The notes below the pieces were generated by a model. That model ran no database searches. It was not told the origin of the DNA and saw only the letters and a list, made by a program, of their open reading frames with translations. Position numbers and translations under genes: made by a program. DNA of 64,000 nucleotides, taken from Marinoscillum sp965229915 (lineage in GTDB: Bacteria; Bacteroidota; Bacteroidia; Cytophagales; Cyclobacteriaceae). The stretch covers positions 1,984,001 through 2,048,000 of the forward strand of contig NZ_CBDDJZ010000001.1 of the NCBI RefSeq assembly GCF_965229915.1, written 5' to 3'. Shown here piece by piece: positions 44,680-54,127 of the stretch; within the stretch, counting starts at the first letter, position 1, and each line of letters begins with the position of its first letter.

Positions 44680-45552
44680 TTAGTTTGCGACAAACTCTTT
44701 TAGTCTTCTGTTTTTACCAGGCTCTCTCAGTTTCTGAAGTGCTTTCTCTCTGATTTGTCTTACGCGCTCACGAGTAAGCCCCATTGCATCACCGATTTCT
44801 TCCAGTGTGTATGGGTTGTCATGACCGATACCGAAGCTCATCATGATCACTTCTCTTTCTCTAGCTGTAAGCGTGGAAAGTGCTCTAAGTGTCTCTACTT
44901 TCAGTGAATCATTGAATACCAACTCACCATCAGTAGGGCCAGTGGTTTCGTTTTCCAACACGTCCAGCAATGAACCAGACTCATCTTCACCAAATGGTGC
45001 GTCCATAGACATCTGCTTTACTTCAGCTCCGAGTGTGTTTCTTACTTCACTTGGCTTCATGTCCAGAATGTCAGCAAGCTCCTCTTCTGTTGGCTCACGC
45101 TCAAACTGCTGCTCCAACTCTGCATATGCTCTTCTGATCTGGTTGATGGCACCAGATTTGTTCATTGGTAGTCGAACAATTCTAGACTGCTCAGCCAAAG
45201 CCTGCATGATGGACTGACGGATCCACCATACCGCATAAGAGATGAATTTGAAACCTTTCGTTTCATCAAATTTCTTTGCTGCTTTGATCAGGCCAAGGTT
45301 CCCCTCGTTGATCAGGTCATTCAATGGTAAGCTTCTGTTTTGATATTGTTTCGCTACAGATACCACGAATCTCAAGTTAGCCTTTACCAATTTCTCCAAA
45401 GCCAATTCGTCTCCTTCACGGATACGCTTGGCTAATGTTACCTCCTCATCAGGGGTAATCATCGGGACGTTACTCACCTCGGTAAAATACTTCTCGAGCG
45501 TGTGGCTTTCACGTCTATTGGTAATGGATTGTGTAATCTTGAGTTGCCGCAT
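44680..45552 (-). CDS. rpoD: Primary sigma factor RpoD/SigA
   Basis: Housekeeping sigma-70 factor, 290 residues, the short Bacteroidota type without region 1.1 and without the non-conserved region. Region 1.2 (DALEKYFTEVSNVP-like), region 2 with NEGNLGLIKAAKKFDETKGF and FISYAVWWIRQSIMQAL (2.3/2.4), region 3 (RREPTEEELADIL-like), region 4 with TLEEIGDAMGLTRERVRQIR. Region 2.4/4.2 of this protein reads the TTTG/TAnnTTTG promoters noted elsewhere. Ended by the terminator at 44623-44653. Confidence 0.96.
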   Translation of the reverse strand: MRQLKITQSITNRRESHTLEKYFTEVSNVPMITPDEEVTLAKRIREGDELALEKLVKANLRFVVSVAKQYQNRSLPLNDLINEGNLGLIKAAKKFDETKGFKFISYAVWWIRQSIMQALAEQSRIVRLPMNKSGAINQIRRAYAELEQQFEREPTEEELADILDMKPSEVRNTLGAEVKQMSMDAPFGEDESGSLLDVLENETTGPTDGELVFNDSLKVETLRALSTLTAREREVIMMSFGIGHDNPYTLEEIGDAMGLTRERVRQIREKALQKLREPGKNRRLKEFVAN

Positions 45553-45799
45553 ATGCTAAACTATTTCTTTTAATTAATTCCTACGATACAAAATTCTTGA
45601 TCAGATTCAAGTTGGAATGTTGTTGTTTTTCCTCGCAGAGAACCGCGAAGTTACGACTAAATCTATTATGAGTCAATCACCTAATATATTAAATTCCAAC
45701 TAAATAGAAACCCGAATCAGATTAAATAGGTTTCACTAGCCCTAATAATTTTAGTGATTTACATATTAAACGACCAGTAAATATCGATAGACGGGAGAA

Positions 45800-48421
45800 T
45801 TATTCGTATCGAAGGGAATTAGCTGGATCTTTTTTAATAACTATTCGTGCCACTATTGAGAGTACACTTACAATCACAAAAAATACCGATGCAACTACAA
45901 GGGTTAGATTAAACATATCTGGAGTGATACTATAGGCAAACTGATACAACCAGTTATTCATGACCCCCCATACGATAGGCACCACCAGTATCAAAGCCAC
46001 TCCTACCTGAGGCATAATGATCCTGGCCAGGATATTCAAGATGTCCAGATATCGGGCACCCAAAACTCTTCTAATTCCAAATTCCTTTACCCGAGCATTG
46101 ACTGAGTAGATCATTAGGCCAACCACACCAGCTAGTGCTATCACCACAGCAAAGAGCGAACTGATCTTTATCATCCGATTCGTTTTAAGCTCCGATTTGT
46201 ATTCGCGCATTTTCATGTCATCGAGCATCTCCCAGGTCATCACCCCATTTTCGTCAAACTCATTATGAATGCGCTCTACGTAGGCAATCGTCTCTGGCTG
46301 ATTCTCTGAGTTTAGCCGAATGACAATATCATCCAACCCTTCAAATGGATTTTTATAATGTCCCATCACTACCGGGCCGATGGTGTCGTGCATAGAGCTG
46401 TAATGAAAGTCTTCAACCACACCGACCACTCGGGTCCTGAACGCTAAGTCATCCTCTTGAAGCGTAATCCATTCGCCAACAATTTCATTGCCACCATAAT
46501 AAGCTGCAGCAGATTCATTCAAAATCACCGACAGGCTATCTTGTCCGGAACCAGTAAAATCGGCACCCGCCAGAAGATGAAGCCCTAGTGTATTCACCCC
46601 ATCTTTATCCATTCCATAAAACCGCACAGCTATTTGCTGCTCTGGATCATTGAGTCCTTGAGCGTAAATGGAGGCAGCGCTGCGATAGCCGCTGATCATC
46701 CGTGTTAGACCTGTTACGTTAGAGATCTCAGGTCTCTTTAGTAGCTCTGTCTTGATGGTTTCATAGTTGTTTCGAATTCCACTTCCGTTGATCTCCACAA
46801 TCATCAAATCATCGCTATCAAATCCCAAATCCTTTTCAGTGATGAAATTCAACTGTTGGTTGAGAATGTTCAGAACCAATAAAACTCCAAAAGCCATCAT
46901 CATCTGAAATACGATCAACGTTTTCCGCAAGGTGATAGCTCCAGGGTTTGGAGTCAGTCCCTTTACGGCCTGAATAACCCGAAACCGGCTCATAACCAAA
47001 GCTGGATAAAACCCCGAAAGAAGTGTAACCGCCAAAATGATGAACACAGCAAGTGGCACTAGCAAGGGAAGGTGACCCCAAGTGAACTGAAGTTTTACTT
47101 CAAATAGCTCATTGACCAGTGGCAAGAGAAAAGGAAGCACTCCAAGAGCTAATGCAAATGCACAAATCACGATCAATAGTGATTCGACTTTAAACTGTAC
47201 TGATAATTGGGATCTCTGAGCTCCCATGACTTTTCTAACCCCTACTTCCTTACCTCTGTGTATAGACCGGGCAGTGGTAAGGTTCACATAATTAGCACAG
47301 GCCATCACCAGAATCAAAGCAGCCACAATTGAGAAAATCAACAGTTGTTGCTTATTGCCTTTGACGTAGTTGTTCACACGGCCATCTATCCCCACCGAGC
47401 CAAAATGAAGCCGCTCAAGCGATAGTAAGTAATGAGGGTTGATCGCCTGTTCATCCAGATGCTTTCGCAAGATCTGTTTAGCCTGACGGGGAAATAGTGC
47501 CGCTTGACTTTGATCCTCCAGAACCACAAACGTGGTGGTAGCGGACCCCTCCCAAGACTGAAAGAACGATGGAAAACGAGGAGCAACCATCGTGAAAAAG
47601 ACCTCATAATCCTGAGTGATGATGTAGTCAAACTGCATGGTAGAGTTGGCAGGAACTGGTTCCATTATGCCTCTCACAGTAAACAAGCCATAGCGCTCAA
47701 TCGATAGTACCTTACCAATAGGATCTTCCTCTCCAAAGTATTTGGACGCCAGGTTTTCGTCTAGCACAATGGATCTTTTGAGAGCAAGAGGATTCTTTGT
47801 ATCGCCAGCACTTAGTTTAAAGTCAAAAACCTGAAAGAACTCCTTGCCAGCAACTATCCCTTCTTCCTCGAAGTAGCGCTCCCCATTCACCTCAAACCAA
47901 GTGGATGCAGCCCCATGTATTGTCACAGCCGTCTCCACAAATGAAACCTCTTCACGCAAGGCCTTTGATAAATTGAATGAAGTGAATATTTCTGGATCCG
48001 GCCCGTCAGGATTTTCGAATAGCTGAATCACTTCATAAGTCCGGTCACTTTTTTCATGAAATTTATCAAACGAAAGCTCGTGGATTAGGTAAAGTGTCAT
48101 TATGGAAAACACCACCAGGCCTAATGATAGTCCCAATATACTGATGAAGGAAAACTGTCGGTCAACAAGTAATCTTCGATAGCCAGTCTTCACATAGTTG
48201 CGATACAATACCCAATTAATGGCACCCAGAGGCTCAAGGTTAACCCACCTAAATGACCTTATCACGTCCCACCAAAACAGTCTTCTGGCTTTGGCAGGAT
48301 TCGATGTGTACCGCTGGTCAAACAGCTGAATCAGATCTCCTTCGATTTCTTCCAGAAAATCCGGCTTGCAGAACCATCTCAAAAATCGATGTGCGTATTT
48401 TGGTGGCCTTATCTTCATCAT
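45800..48421 (-). CDS. MacB/FtsX-like ABC permease with N-terminal prefix domain (PadR-associated)
   Basis: 873 residues. An N-terminal soluble prefix of about 75 residues (RFLRWFCKPDFLEEIEGDLI, RLFWWDVIRSFRWVN) precedes TM1 (FSFISILGLSLGLVVFSIM), a MacB-type periplasmic domain, an FtsX domain with KEVGVRKVMGAQRSQLSVQF after TM2, another periplasmic segment, and a second FtsX domain with VKEFGIRRVLGARYLDILNI. About eight membrane helices. This is the duplicated-permease layout used by MacB-like exporters, but it has no ATPase gene beside it. Second permease after the PadR gene and 4-bp overlapping the first, so coupled. Substrate unknown; known relatives export macrolides, peptides or lipoproteins. 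Confidence 0.86.
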   Translation of the reverse strand: MMKIRPPKYAHRFLRWFCKPDFLEEIEGDLIQLFDQRYTSNPAKARRLFWWDVIRSFRWVNLEPLGAINWVLYRNYVKTGYRRLLVDRQFSFISILGLSLGLVVFSIMTLYLIHELSFDKFHEKSDRTYEVIQLFENPDGPDPEIFTSFNLSKALREEVSFVETAVTIHGAASTWFEVNGERYFEEEGIVAGKEFFQVFDFKLSAGDTKNPLALKRSIVLDENLASKYFGEEDPIGKVLSIERYGLFTVRGIMEPVPANSTMQFDYIITQDYEVFFTMVAPRFPSFFQSWEGSATTTFVVLEDQSQAALFPRQAKQILRKHLDEQAINPHYLLSLERLHFGSVGIDGRVNNYVKGNKQQLLIFSIVAALILVMACANYVNLTTARSIHRGKEVGVRKVMGAQRSQLSVQFKVESLLIVICAFALALGVLPFLLPLVNELFEVKLQFTWGHLPLLVPLAVFIILAVTLLSGFYPALVMSRFRVIQAVKGLTPNPGAITLRKTLIVFQMMMAFGVLLVLNILNQQLNFITEKDLGFDSDDLMIVEINGSGIRNNYETIKTELLKRPEISNVTGLTRMISGYRSAASIYAQGLNDPEQQIAVRFYGMDKDGVNTLGLHLLAGADFTGSGQDSLSVILNESAAAYYGGNEIVGEWITLQEDDLAFRTRVVGVVEDFHYSSMHDTIGPVVMGHYKNPFEGLDDIVIRLNSENQPETIAYVERIHNEFDENGVMTWEMLDDMKMREYKSELKTNRMIKISSLFAVVIALAGVVGLMIYSVNARVKEFGIRRVLGARYLDILNILARIIMPQVGVALILVVPIVWGVMNNWLYQFAYSITPDMFNLTLVVASVFFVIVSVLSIVARIVIKKDPANSLRYE

Positions 48422-51045
48422 TCGTACCTCAGAGACTTTACAGGATTGGTTTTAGCCAAACGCAATACCCTGGAAATAACCGTGATAAAGGACACGCAGA
48501 TTACTGCTACAAACGCAACCAGGAATAGCCAAATAGACAAATCGATTCGGTAAGCAAAATCAGACAGCCAGCTATTCAAAAAGTAATAAGCCACCGGAGC
48601 AGCTATACACAGTGCTATCAGCAAAAGCAGCACATAGTCTTTGAGCACTACTCTCAATATATTGGGAATAGAGGCTCCCAACACTTTCCTGATACCCACT
48701 TCCTTTGTCTTCCGCTCCACGGTGAAGTTAACCAGACCAAACAACCCGAAAACTGATACCAGAATGGAAATAATGGTGGCTACCAAAATGAGATAACTCC
48801 TGCTCTGATCAGCCTGATAGTAGCGTTCCCAGCGTTCATCCAAAAAATTGATTTCTGCTGGAGTCTGTGGATCATACATTTTCTGAACCTTTTCAATATG
48901 GTCCAACACATCCGCAGTATTGCTCATGTAATGGATAGTGAAGTAGTCAATGCTCATCAGAGGATTATTCCAGCTAGTAATGATCATAGGAGACATCTCC
49001 TGCCTCAGTGACTCGAAATGAAAGTCTTTCACTACTCCGATTACCTGCATTTTGTAAGTAGTATCGGCCTGCACCCAGATGTTTTGACCAATGGCGTTTT
49101 CCAAACCCATTGACTTCACGGCCGTTTGGTTCAGGATCACTTTCAAGGTGTCTGAGTTGGGGTTGCCAGAGAAGTTGGCTCCTGCTATCAGCTCCATACT
49201 ATAAGTATCCAGCCAGTTTTTATCCGCTGCAAAATGTTTAGAAGAAATGGGTGTAGCACCCTTTTCCTGGAAGATCTCCAGTGACGGTAAAAACTTCCAC
49301 TCTCCCGGCACACGCGAAGATGCCGATGCGTTGATCACATTGGAGTTCTTTTTCAGCTCATCCACAATACTTCTAAAATTGCTTCGTGCTGCTCCACTAT
49401 TGATATCCAGCGTTAGTAAATGTTCGTTTTTAAAACCCAGGTCCTTGGACTGCACGTAGTTTAGCTGACGGTATAGTACCATTGAGCCAATGATCAAGCA
49501 CATGGAAACTCCGTATTGAATCACTACAAAGCATTTTCTGAGCAATTCGCCCTTACCGGCGAATACGTTCTTTTTCAGAACAAGTGATCGATTGAGCTTC
49601 GAATAATAAAGTGCCGGTATCAAAGATGAAAGCAGCCAGATCAGCACAAACACCACCAGATGATAGGTCAGTAGCTGGGCAGTGAAAAATGCTGCCAAAG
49701 GAATCTGCTTTTGGGATAGATCTAAAAACGACTGATGGAATACCACCAGCAAGACCAATGAGAGCACATAGGCTATCATCAAAGTAAGAAATGTCTCTGT
49801 GAATAACTGAAACCTCAACTGACCAATGGTCGCGCCATTGATTTTGCGAATGCCTGCCTCGAGCGTTCGCTTGAGTGCCTGCACCGATGACAGATTGATG
49901 TAATTCAAGGAAGCAATCACTATCACCAGAATCCCGATCAGCAGAATGATGGATACAAACTCCTTGTTGGCATACTGGATCTGGGTTAATGGTTCCATCC
50001 CCATTTGTGTCAGATGTGATGACCCCAGATGCATTTCACCAATTGGCTGAAAGTAGAACTGATGTCCAGGTCGCAGCTCTTCTGGATAATACTTTGCCAT
50101 GAACCCTTCACGTTTATCCATGACGGTAGCTGGTGTGGTGTTTTCCTTAAACAAGGCCCAGGTAGTCATACCTCGGGAGTCCCATATTTCAAACCACTTG
50201 TCGTATCCCATTGGAAACTGATCAAAGTGCGAGATGTAAACGGTATTGAACTGATACGTGGAGCTAACAGGCATGTCCTCATAAACCGCTATTACTTCCA
50301 CTCCATCCATTTTACCCGGCAGGTCTACCAGCTTCCCAATAGGATCTTCCTCCCCGAAGAGTTTTTGAGCGCAAGTTTGATTCAAAGCCACTGCTAGCAC
50401 ACCTCCGAACTCCTTGTGCGGATCACCCATCGTTACATTGAAATCCAGAATATTGAACAAGCGATCATCTGCAAACACATAATTCCTATCTTGAAATTCA
50501 TTCTGCTCATAGCGCAATCCACCAGAACCCATATAGATCATGCGGGAGGTCTCTTCTATTTCTGGATATTCCTCCTTCAGAGCTGCCGCCAGGGGATTTG
50601 CCGTAAGGCTATAATGCTGCACATCTCCATCAGCCACTCCTTCCTCCAAAACCCGATAAATCCGATCAGATTTAGTATGATAGGTATCGATGTGTTGTTC
50701 ATCATATACATACATCAGTATGAAAAAGAGGACAGCAAATCCCAGAGCCAGACCTAGCGTGTTGACCAGGTAATGGGTTGGTTCTTTTCGGAATCTCCGG
50801 AAATAGATTTTGGTGTAGTTTCGAATCGAGTTCATGGTCCAGTTATTGAGTTTAATTGATCTGAGATTGATTGGCCTGAAGGATTTAATCACGTCCCACC
50901 AGAACATTTGTCGGGCACGCTTTGGCGATTGCTCACAGCGCAGCTCAAAGAGCTCCACCACATCTCCCTCAATCTCCTCGAGAAATGCTTCATGGCAGTA
51001 CCAGCGCAAAAAGCGCAGTGCATATTTAGGTGGTGTAGGTTTCAT
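48418..51045 (-). CDS. MacB/FtsX-like ABC permease with N-terminal prefix domain (PadR-associated)
   Basis: 875 residues, paralogue of the next gene in the operon. Prefix domain RFLRWYCHEAFLEEIEGDVV and RQMFWWDVIKSFRP; TM1 LVNTLGLALGFAVLFFILMY; MacB-type periplasmic part with LNQTCAQKLFGEEDPIG; FtsX motifs LEAGIRKINGATIGQLRFQL and KEVGIRKVLGASIPNILRVV; last helix then LAKTNPVKSLRYE. Two FtsX halves in one chain, so one polypeptide may make the whole permease. Its ATG touches the stop of the PadR gene (no gap). The first FtsX motif reads GIRKINGA instead of GxRKVxGA. Confidence 0.86.
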   Translation of the reverse strand: MKPTPPKYALRFLRWYCHEAFLEEIEGDVVELFELRCEQSPKRARQMFWWDVIKSFRPINLRSIKLNNWTMNSIRNYTKIYFRRFRKEPTHYLVNTLGLALGFAVLFFILMYVYDEQHIDTYHTKSDRIYRVLEEGVADGDVQHYSLTANPLAAALKEEYPEIEETSRMIYMGSGGLRYEQNEFQDRNYVFADDRLFNILDFNVTMGDPHKEFGGVLAVALNQTCAQKLFGEEDPIGKLVDLPGKMDGVEVIAVYEDMPVSSTYQFNTVYISHFDQFPMGYDKWFEIWDSRGMTTWALFKENTTPATVMDKREGFMAKYYPEELRPGHQFYFQPIGEMHLGSSHLTQMGMEPLTQIQYANKEFVSIILLIGILVIVIASLNYINLSSVQALKRTLEAGIRKINGATIGQLRFQLFTETFLTLMIAYVLSLVLLVVFHQSFLDLSQKQIPLAAFFTAQLLTYHLVVFVLIWLLSSLIPALYYSKLNRSLVLKKNVFAGKGELLRKCFVVIQYGVSMCLIIGSMVLYRQLNYVQSKDLGFKNEHLLTLDINSGAARSNFRSIVDELKKNSNVINASASSRVPGEWKFLPSLEIFQEKGATPISSKHFAADKNWLDTYSMELIAGANFSGNPNSDTLKVILNQTAVKSMGLENAIGQNIWVQADTTYKMQVIGVVKDFHFESLRQEMSPMIITSWNNPLMSIDYFTIHYMSNTADVLDHIEKVQKMYDPQTPAEINFLDERWERYYQADQSRSYLILVATIISILVSVFGLFGLVNFTVERKTKEVGIRKVLGASIPNILRVVLKDYVLLLLIALCIAAPVAYYFLNSWLSDFAYRIDLSIWLFLVAFVAVICVSFITVISRVLRLAKTNPVKSLRYE

Positions 51046-51372
51046 TTAGTTAAATGAAATATTTGGAATCTCCTGATAAATGCTGGTCCTGACCTGATAA
51101 TGAGCATCCAGAGCTTTCTTGCCAACAGCAGTGATCACATAAAACTTCTTACGCCGACCACCGCGATCATTCGTAATACCTCCAAAACGGGATGTCACAA
51201 ACCCCTTCTTCTCCAATCGCTTCAAGGCTACGTGGATAGCACTAATATTGACTTTCTTACCGAGTTTGGATTCCAGGTTTTCTAAAATGGTCACACCATA
51301 AGCTTCGTCGTGCAAGGCGGCCACCATGAGCAAGACCAGTTCTTCAAATTCCCCAAGTGATTGTTCCTTCAT
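51046..51372 (-). CDS. PadR-family transcriptional regulator 1
   Basis: 108 residues from the ATG at 51372. Winged-helix PadR domain: LGEFEELVLLMVAALHDEAY, GVTILENLESKLGKKVNISA, IHVALKRLEKKGFVTSRFGG and the wing RGGRRKKFYVITAVGKKAL. Short-type PadR without long C-terminal domain. First gene of the operon with two permeases, with no intergenic space. A perfect 13-bp inverted repeat spans its promoter (51384-51437), which suggests autoregulation. PadR proteins are usually repressors; ligand unknown. Confidence 0.9.
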   Translation of the reverse strand: MKEQSLGEFEELVLLMVAALHDEAYGVTILENLESKLGKKVNISAIHVALKRLEKKGFVTSRFGGITNDRGGRRKKFYVITAVGKKALDAHYQVRTSIYQEIPNISFN

Positions 51373-51383
51373 CTTATCAATTG

Positions 51384-51437
51384 ATTTACTTAACAAACGT
51401 GAATATAATATATTAGTTTCATAATTGTTAAGTAAAT
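51384..51437 (-). promoter_or_regulatory. Inverted repeat (operator) before PadR 1
   Basis: ATTTACTTAACAA at 51384-51396 and its exact reverse complement at 51425-51437, 28 bp apart. The proximal arm lies 11 bp before the ATG. In the gene direction the proximal arm reads TTTGTTAAGTAAAT, sharing the TTTGTT core with the repeats before PadR 2 and PadR 3. Probable PadR operator. Confidence 0.6.
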
Positions 51438-51476
51438 AGAGGATACTATTCGGTCAACATCAATTACCTATTGGCG

Positions 51477-51484
51477 TATCTTTG
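51477..51484 (+). promoter_or_regulatory. -7 box of the 5'-nucleotidase-like gene
   Basis: TATCTTTG, an exact TAnnTTTG match 19 bp before the ATG at 51504. A -33 element is not clear. Confidence 0.4.
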
Positions 51485-51503
51485 CAGGAAAGGTCTTAAC
51501 TCG

Positions 51504-52934
51504 ATGAAAAAACTTCTACTTCTTTTTCTGATATTGCTTGTCACCAGCTCATGTAAGGACAATGAGCCAACCAATGAACCCACTGCTGAAGAGTCCATCA
51601 ATGCTGACACCTTGGCCATCTACTTTATCAACGATCAGCACGGGCAGCTGGATAACTTCGCCAAAATCAAACACATAGTAGACAGTGAGCGAGCCAACAA
51701 CCAACATGTGCTGTTAGTGTGTGCCGGAGACATGTTTTCGGGCAACCCGATTGTCGATCAATACGAACAGAAGGGTCTTCCGATGATCGATGTGATGAAT
51801 AAGGCTGGCTTTGATGTATCAGTGCTTGGCAATCATGAGTTTGACTATGGTCCTGAAAATTTAAAGAATCGCATGAATCAAGCTGAGTTTGCCTGGGTAT
51901 GTGCCAATGTGGACATGCAAGAAAGTGGCGTACCACAGCCTCCTGCATTTGTTACCATGGATGTCGGCGACCTGAAAGTTACCTTCCTGGGGCTCGTAGA
52001 AACCTTTGGAAAACCCGGCGCTGTAATCCCAGCTACTCACCCGTGGAGAGTAGAGAAAATGAAATTCACGAGACATACCGAAGTACTGGATAATTTTAGA
52101 AATCTAAAAAGCGAAGAAGAAGCGGATTTACTAATTGCTTTGACCCATCTGGGCACGTCCATCGATACGGAGCTCGCTGAAAACTATCCCATTTTTGATG
52201 CCATTATTGGCGGTCACTCCCATCAATATGTGGACATGGATGTAGATGGCATTCCGATAGTCCAGGCCTCCTCTTACCTACAGTGGCTGGGCAGACTACA
52301 GTTCATCATTTCGGATGACAAAGTGATCTCTGAGTCAGTTTCCTTTACCAATCTGGATGACTATGGTCAAGTGGACGCCGCACTCAAATCAACCATAGAT
52401 AGCTACAACAATACACCACAGTTTGATGAAGTAGTTGGTTATTCAAACAGCTATCTGGACCGCACGGAATTGGGTTGTTTTTACACTACTGCGCTGAAGG
52501 AATATATGGACGTGGATGCCTCGTTTCAAAATAGTGGGGGAATCCGATCCGAAATTGATCAGGGAGATATCACGGCCCTGGAAATCTACAATATGGATCC
52601 TTTCAATAATGGTAGTGTGGTATTCACTTTGACAGCCCTTGAGGTAAAGCAGTTCTTTATGCAAACAGGTGCAGGACTGCACGTATCCGGTCTGGAGTTT
52701 GAGAGAAATGGACAGGATCTTACAGTCTATGACGAGGCAGGCAATGCCTATGCCGATGATGACCTGGTTACCATTGGCATCAATGATTACATCCCAGCGG
52801 TACATGATACCTACTTCCCATTAGAAAAAGCAGAAATCAAAAACTACACCACTGCAGAAGCAATCATTGGGTATTTGCAAACAATCAACTCTACAGTGGA
52901 TGAAGAAGGATGTAACCAGTATTTCAGCTACTGA
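51504..52934 (+). CDS. 5'-nucleotidase/UDP-sugar hydrolase-like lipoprotein
   Basis: 476 residues from the ATG at 51504 (MKKLLLLFLILLVTSSC, lipobox with Cys at 17). The frame is open 11 codons upstream, but the -7 box lies there. Calcineurin-like metallophosphatase domain: metal ligands in IYFINDQHGQLDNF, CAGDMFSGNP, LGNHEFDYGPEN, ALTHLGTS and IGGHSHQYVD; then a C-terminal 5'-nucleotidase domain with FQNSGGIRSEIDQGDIT and NMDPFNNGSV. Predicted to hydrolyse nucleotides outside the inner membrane. It sits between the PadR/permease modules. Confidence 0.9.
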   Translation: MKKLLLLFLILLVTSSCKDNEPTNEPTAEESINADTLAIYFINDQHGQLDNFAKIKHIVDSERANNQHVLLVCAGDMFSGNPIVDQYEQKGLPMIDVMNKAGFDVSVLGNHEFDYGPENLKNRMNQAEFAWVCANVDMQESGVPQPPAFVTMDVGDLKVTFLGLVETFGKPGAVIPATHPWRVEKMKFTRHTEVLDNFRNLKSEEEADLLIALTHLGTSIDTELAENYPIFDAIIGGHSHQYVDMDVDGIPIVQASSYLQWLGRLQFIISDDKVISESVSFTNLDDYGQVDAALKSTIDSYNNTPQFDEVVGYSNSYLDRTELGCFYTTALKEYMDVDASFQNSGGIRSEIDQGDITALEIYNMDPFNNGSVVFTLTALEVKQFFMQTGAGLHVSGLEFERNGQDLTVYDEAGNAYADDDLVTIGINDYIPAVHDTYFPLEKAEIKNYTTAEAIIGYLQTINSTVDEEGCNQYFSY

Positions 52935-52996
52935 ATTTCTCTTCTGGCATTCGAATATTCTTCGTAATTTCATCCATCACCTTGCTTCCTGATCCC

Positions 52997-54127
52997 ATGG
53001 ATGAGATTTACGGCTTCAGTAAAATCGAGTACCTCGTCACTTTTCACTCGATCATTTTCGGCTACATAGCTTCCGTTTTTCTGGATGGGTGGGGCTATCT
53101 GCTCCGTCGCAGGAAACTCGTAAAAATGGATCGCTACCTACTCACATTTACCTATGTGATATTCATCCTGATGCTGATCCACTGGTGGCACCTGTACGAT
53201 CGTGCTGAAAGCATCGGTCAGAATCTTGGAAATTTCCTTACCGTTTTGCCTTATTCATTACTGTTTTACTTTGTTGGTACCATTTCCTTCGCCAGGATAG
53301 ACTCGTCAGATTACAAGAAACTATCCAACGTCTACTTTGATAACCGATTAAAACTATATGGTTGCTTGCTGTTATTCATTAGTTATGATTTTGCAGTGAC
53401 TATCCACTTGGAAAATCATCTATTTCAGGTATTAGGACTGCTTCTATGCGCTGGCGCACTTGCTACTCCAGATAGGCGCGTCCATCAGCTGCTACTCACA
53501 CTGAGTATGATCAGCGTGGTGGTGATCATTTTCAGAAATTTGCTAAACCCAAACCATCATTTTATATACGATGCTAGCAAGTACTCCAAAGTGGAGCACC
53601 TCACCATATTTATCTCTATGATCTATGGCTATGTGATTACGGTATTCTTTGTAGGGTGGTCCAAAATGCTCAAAACCCGAAAAAATGATCTTTCACTAAC
53701 ACAGTTTCTTTGGTCGGTATTTGCCTTCTTCTTCCTGATCGATATCTGGTGGGGTTCCTGGTCCCGAAACTCTCATGTGGCTAGTAGCATGCTTCACTTT
53801 CTGCTATCCGTAGGAACTCCGCTGCTGATTTTTGTCATTTGCATTCTACTGTTCCCAGGTAAAGAGGAAAGAAGAGATTACCTCAGTCACTTTCTTGAAA
53901 ATAAATCCAAGATTTTCAGTGCATTTGCTTTGTTGTTTTTGACACAGATCATCCTTTCTTTTTTCTTTCTGGAGGATGACCAGTCGGAAAACTACATGCG
54001 ACTGGTGGGGATAGTGCTTGCATTGATCAGCGCTCGGATCATCAACGTGACTTATCACCGTATCCTTGTGTCTGTCGCTTTCCTTTTGTTGTGCTGGAAC
54101 TTGTACAGACAATTTGTGATCCACTAA
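52997..54127 (+). CDS. Membrane protein made of two repeated halves
   Basis: 376 residues from the ATG at 52997; about ten hydrophobic segments. No family is recognised. The two halves are related: SKIEYLVTFHSIIFGYIASV matches SKVEHLTIFISMIYGYVITV; FLDGWGYLLRRRK matches FFVGWSKMLKTRK; HWWHLYDR matches DIWWGSWSR; and YFDNRLKLYGCLLLF matches FLENKSKIFSAFALLF. This order and spacing show an internal duplication. It lies 62 bp after the nucleotidase gene on the same strand and its TAA overlaps the convergent permease gene's stop (CTAA). Function unknown; Trp/His at membrane borders could suggest a cofactor or ion site, but that is speculation. Confidence 0.7.
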   Translation: MDEIYGFSKIEYLVTFHSIIFGYIASVFLDGWGYLLRRRKLVKMDRYLLTFTYVIFILMLIHWWHLYDRAESIGQNLGNFLTVLPYSLLFYFVGTISFARIDSSDYKKLSNVYFDNRLKLYGCLLLFISYDFAVTIHLENHLFQVLGLLLCAGALATPDRRVHQLLLTLSMISVVVIIFRNLLNPNHHFIYDASKYSKVEHLTIFISMIYGYVITVFFVGWSKMLKTRKNDLSLTQFLWSVFAFFFLIDIWWGSWSRNSHVASSMLHFLLSVGTPLLIFVICILLFPGKEERRDYLSHFLENKSKIFSAFALLFLTQIILSFFFLEDDQSENYMRLVGIVLALISARIINVTYHRILVSVAFLLLCWNLYRQFVIH

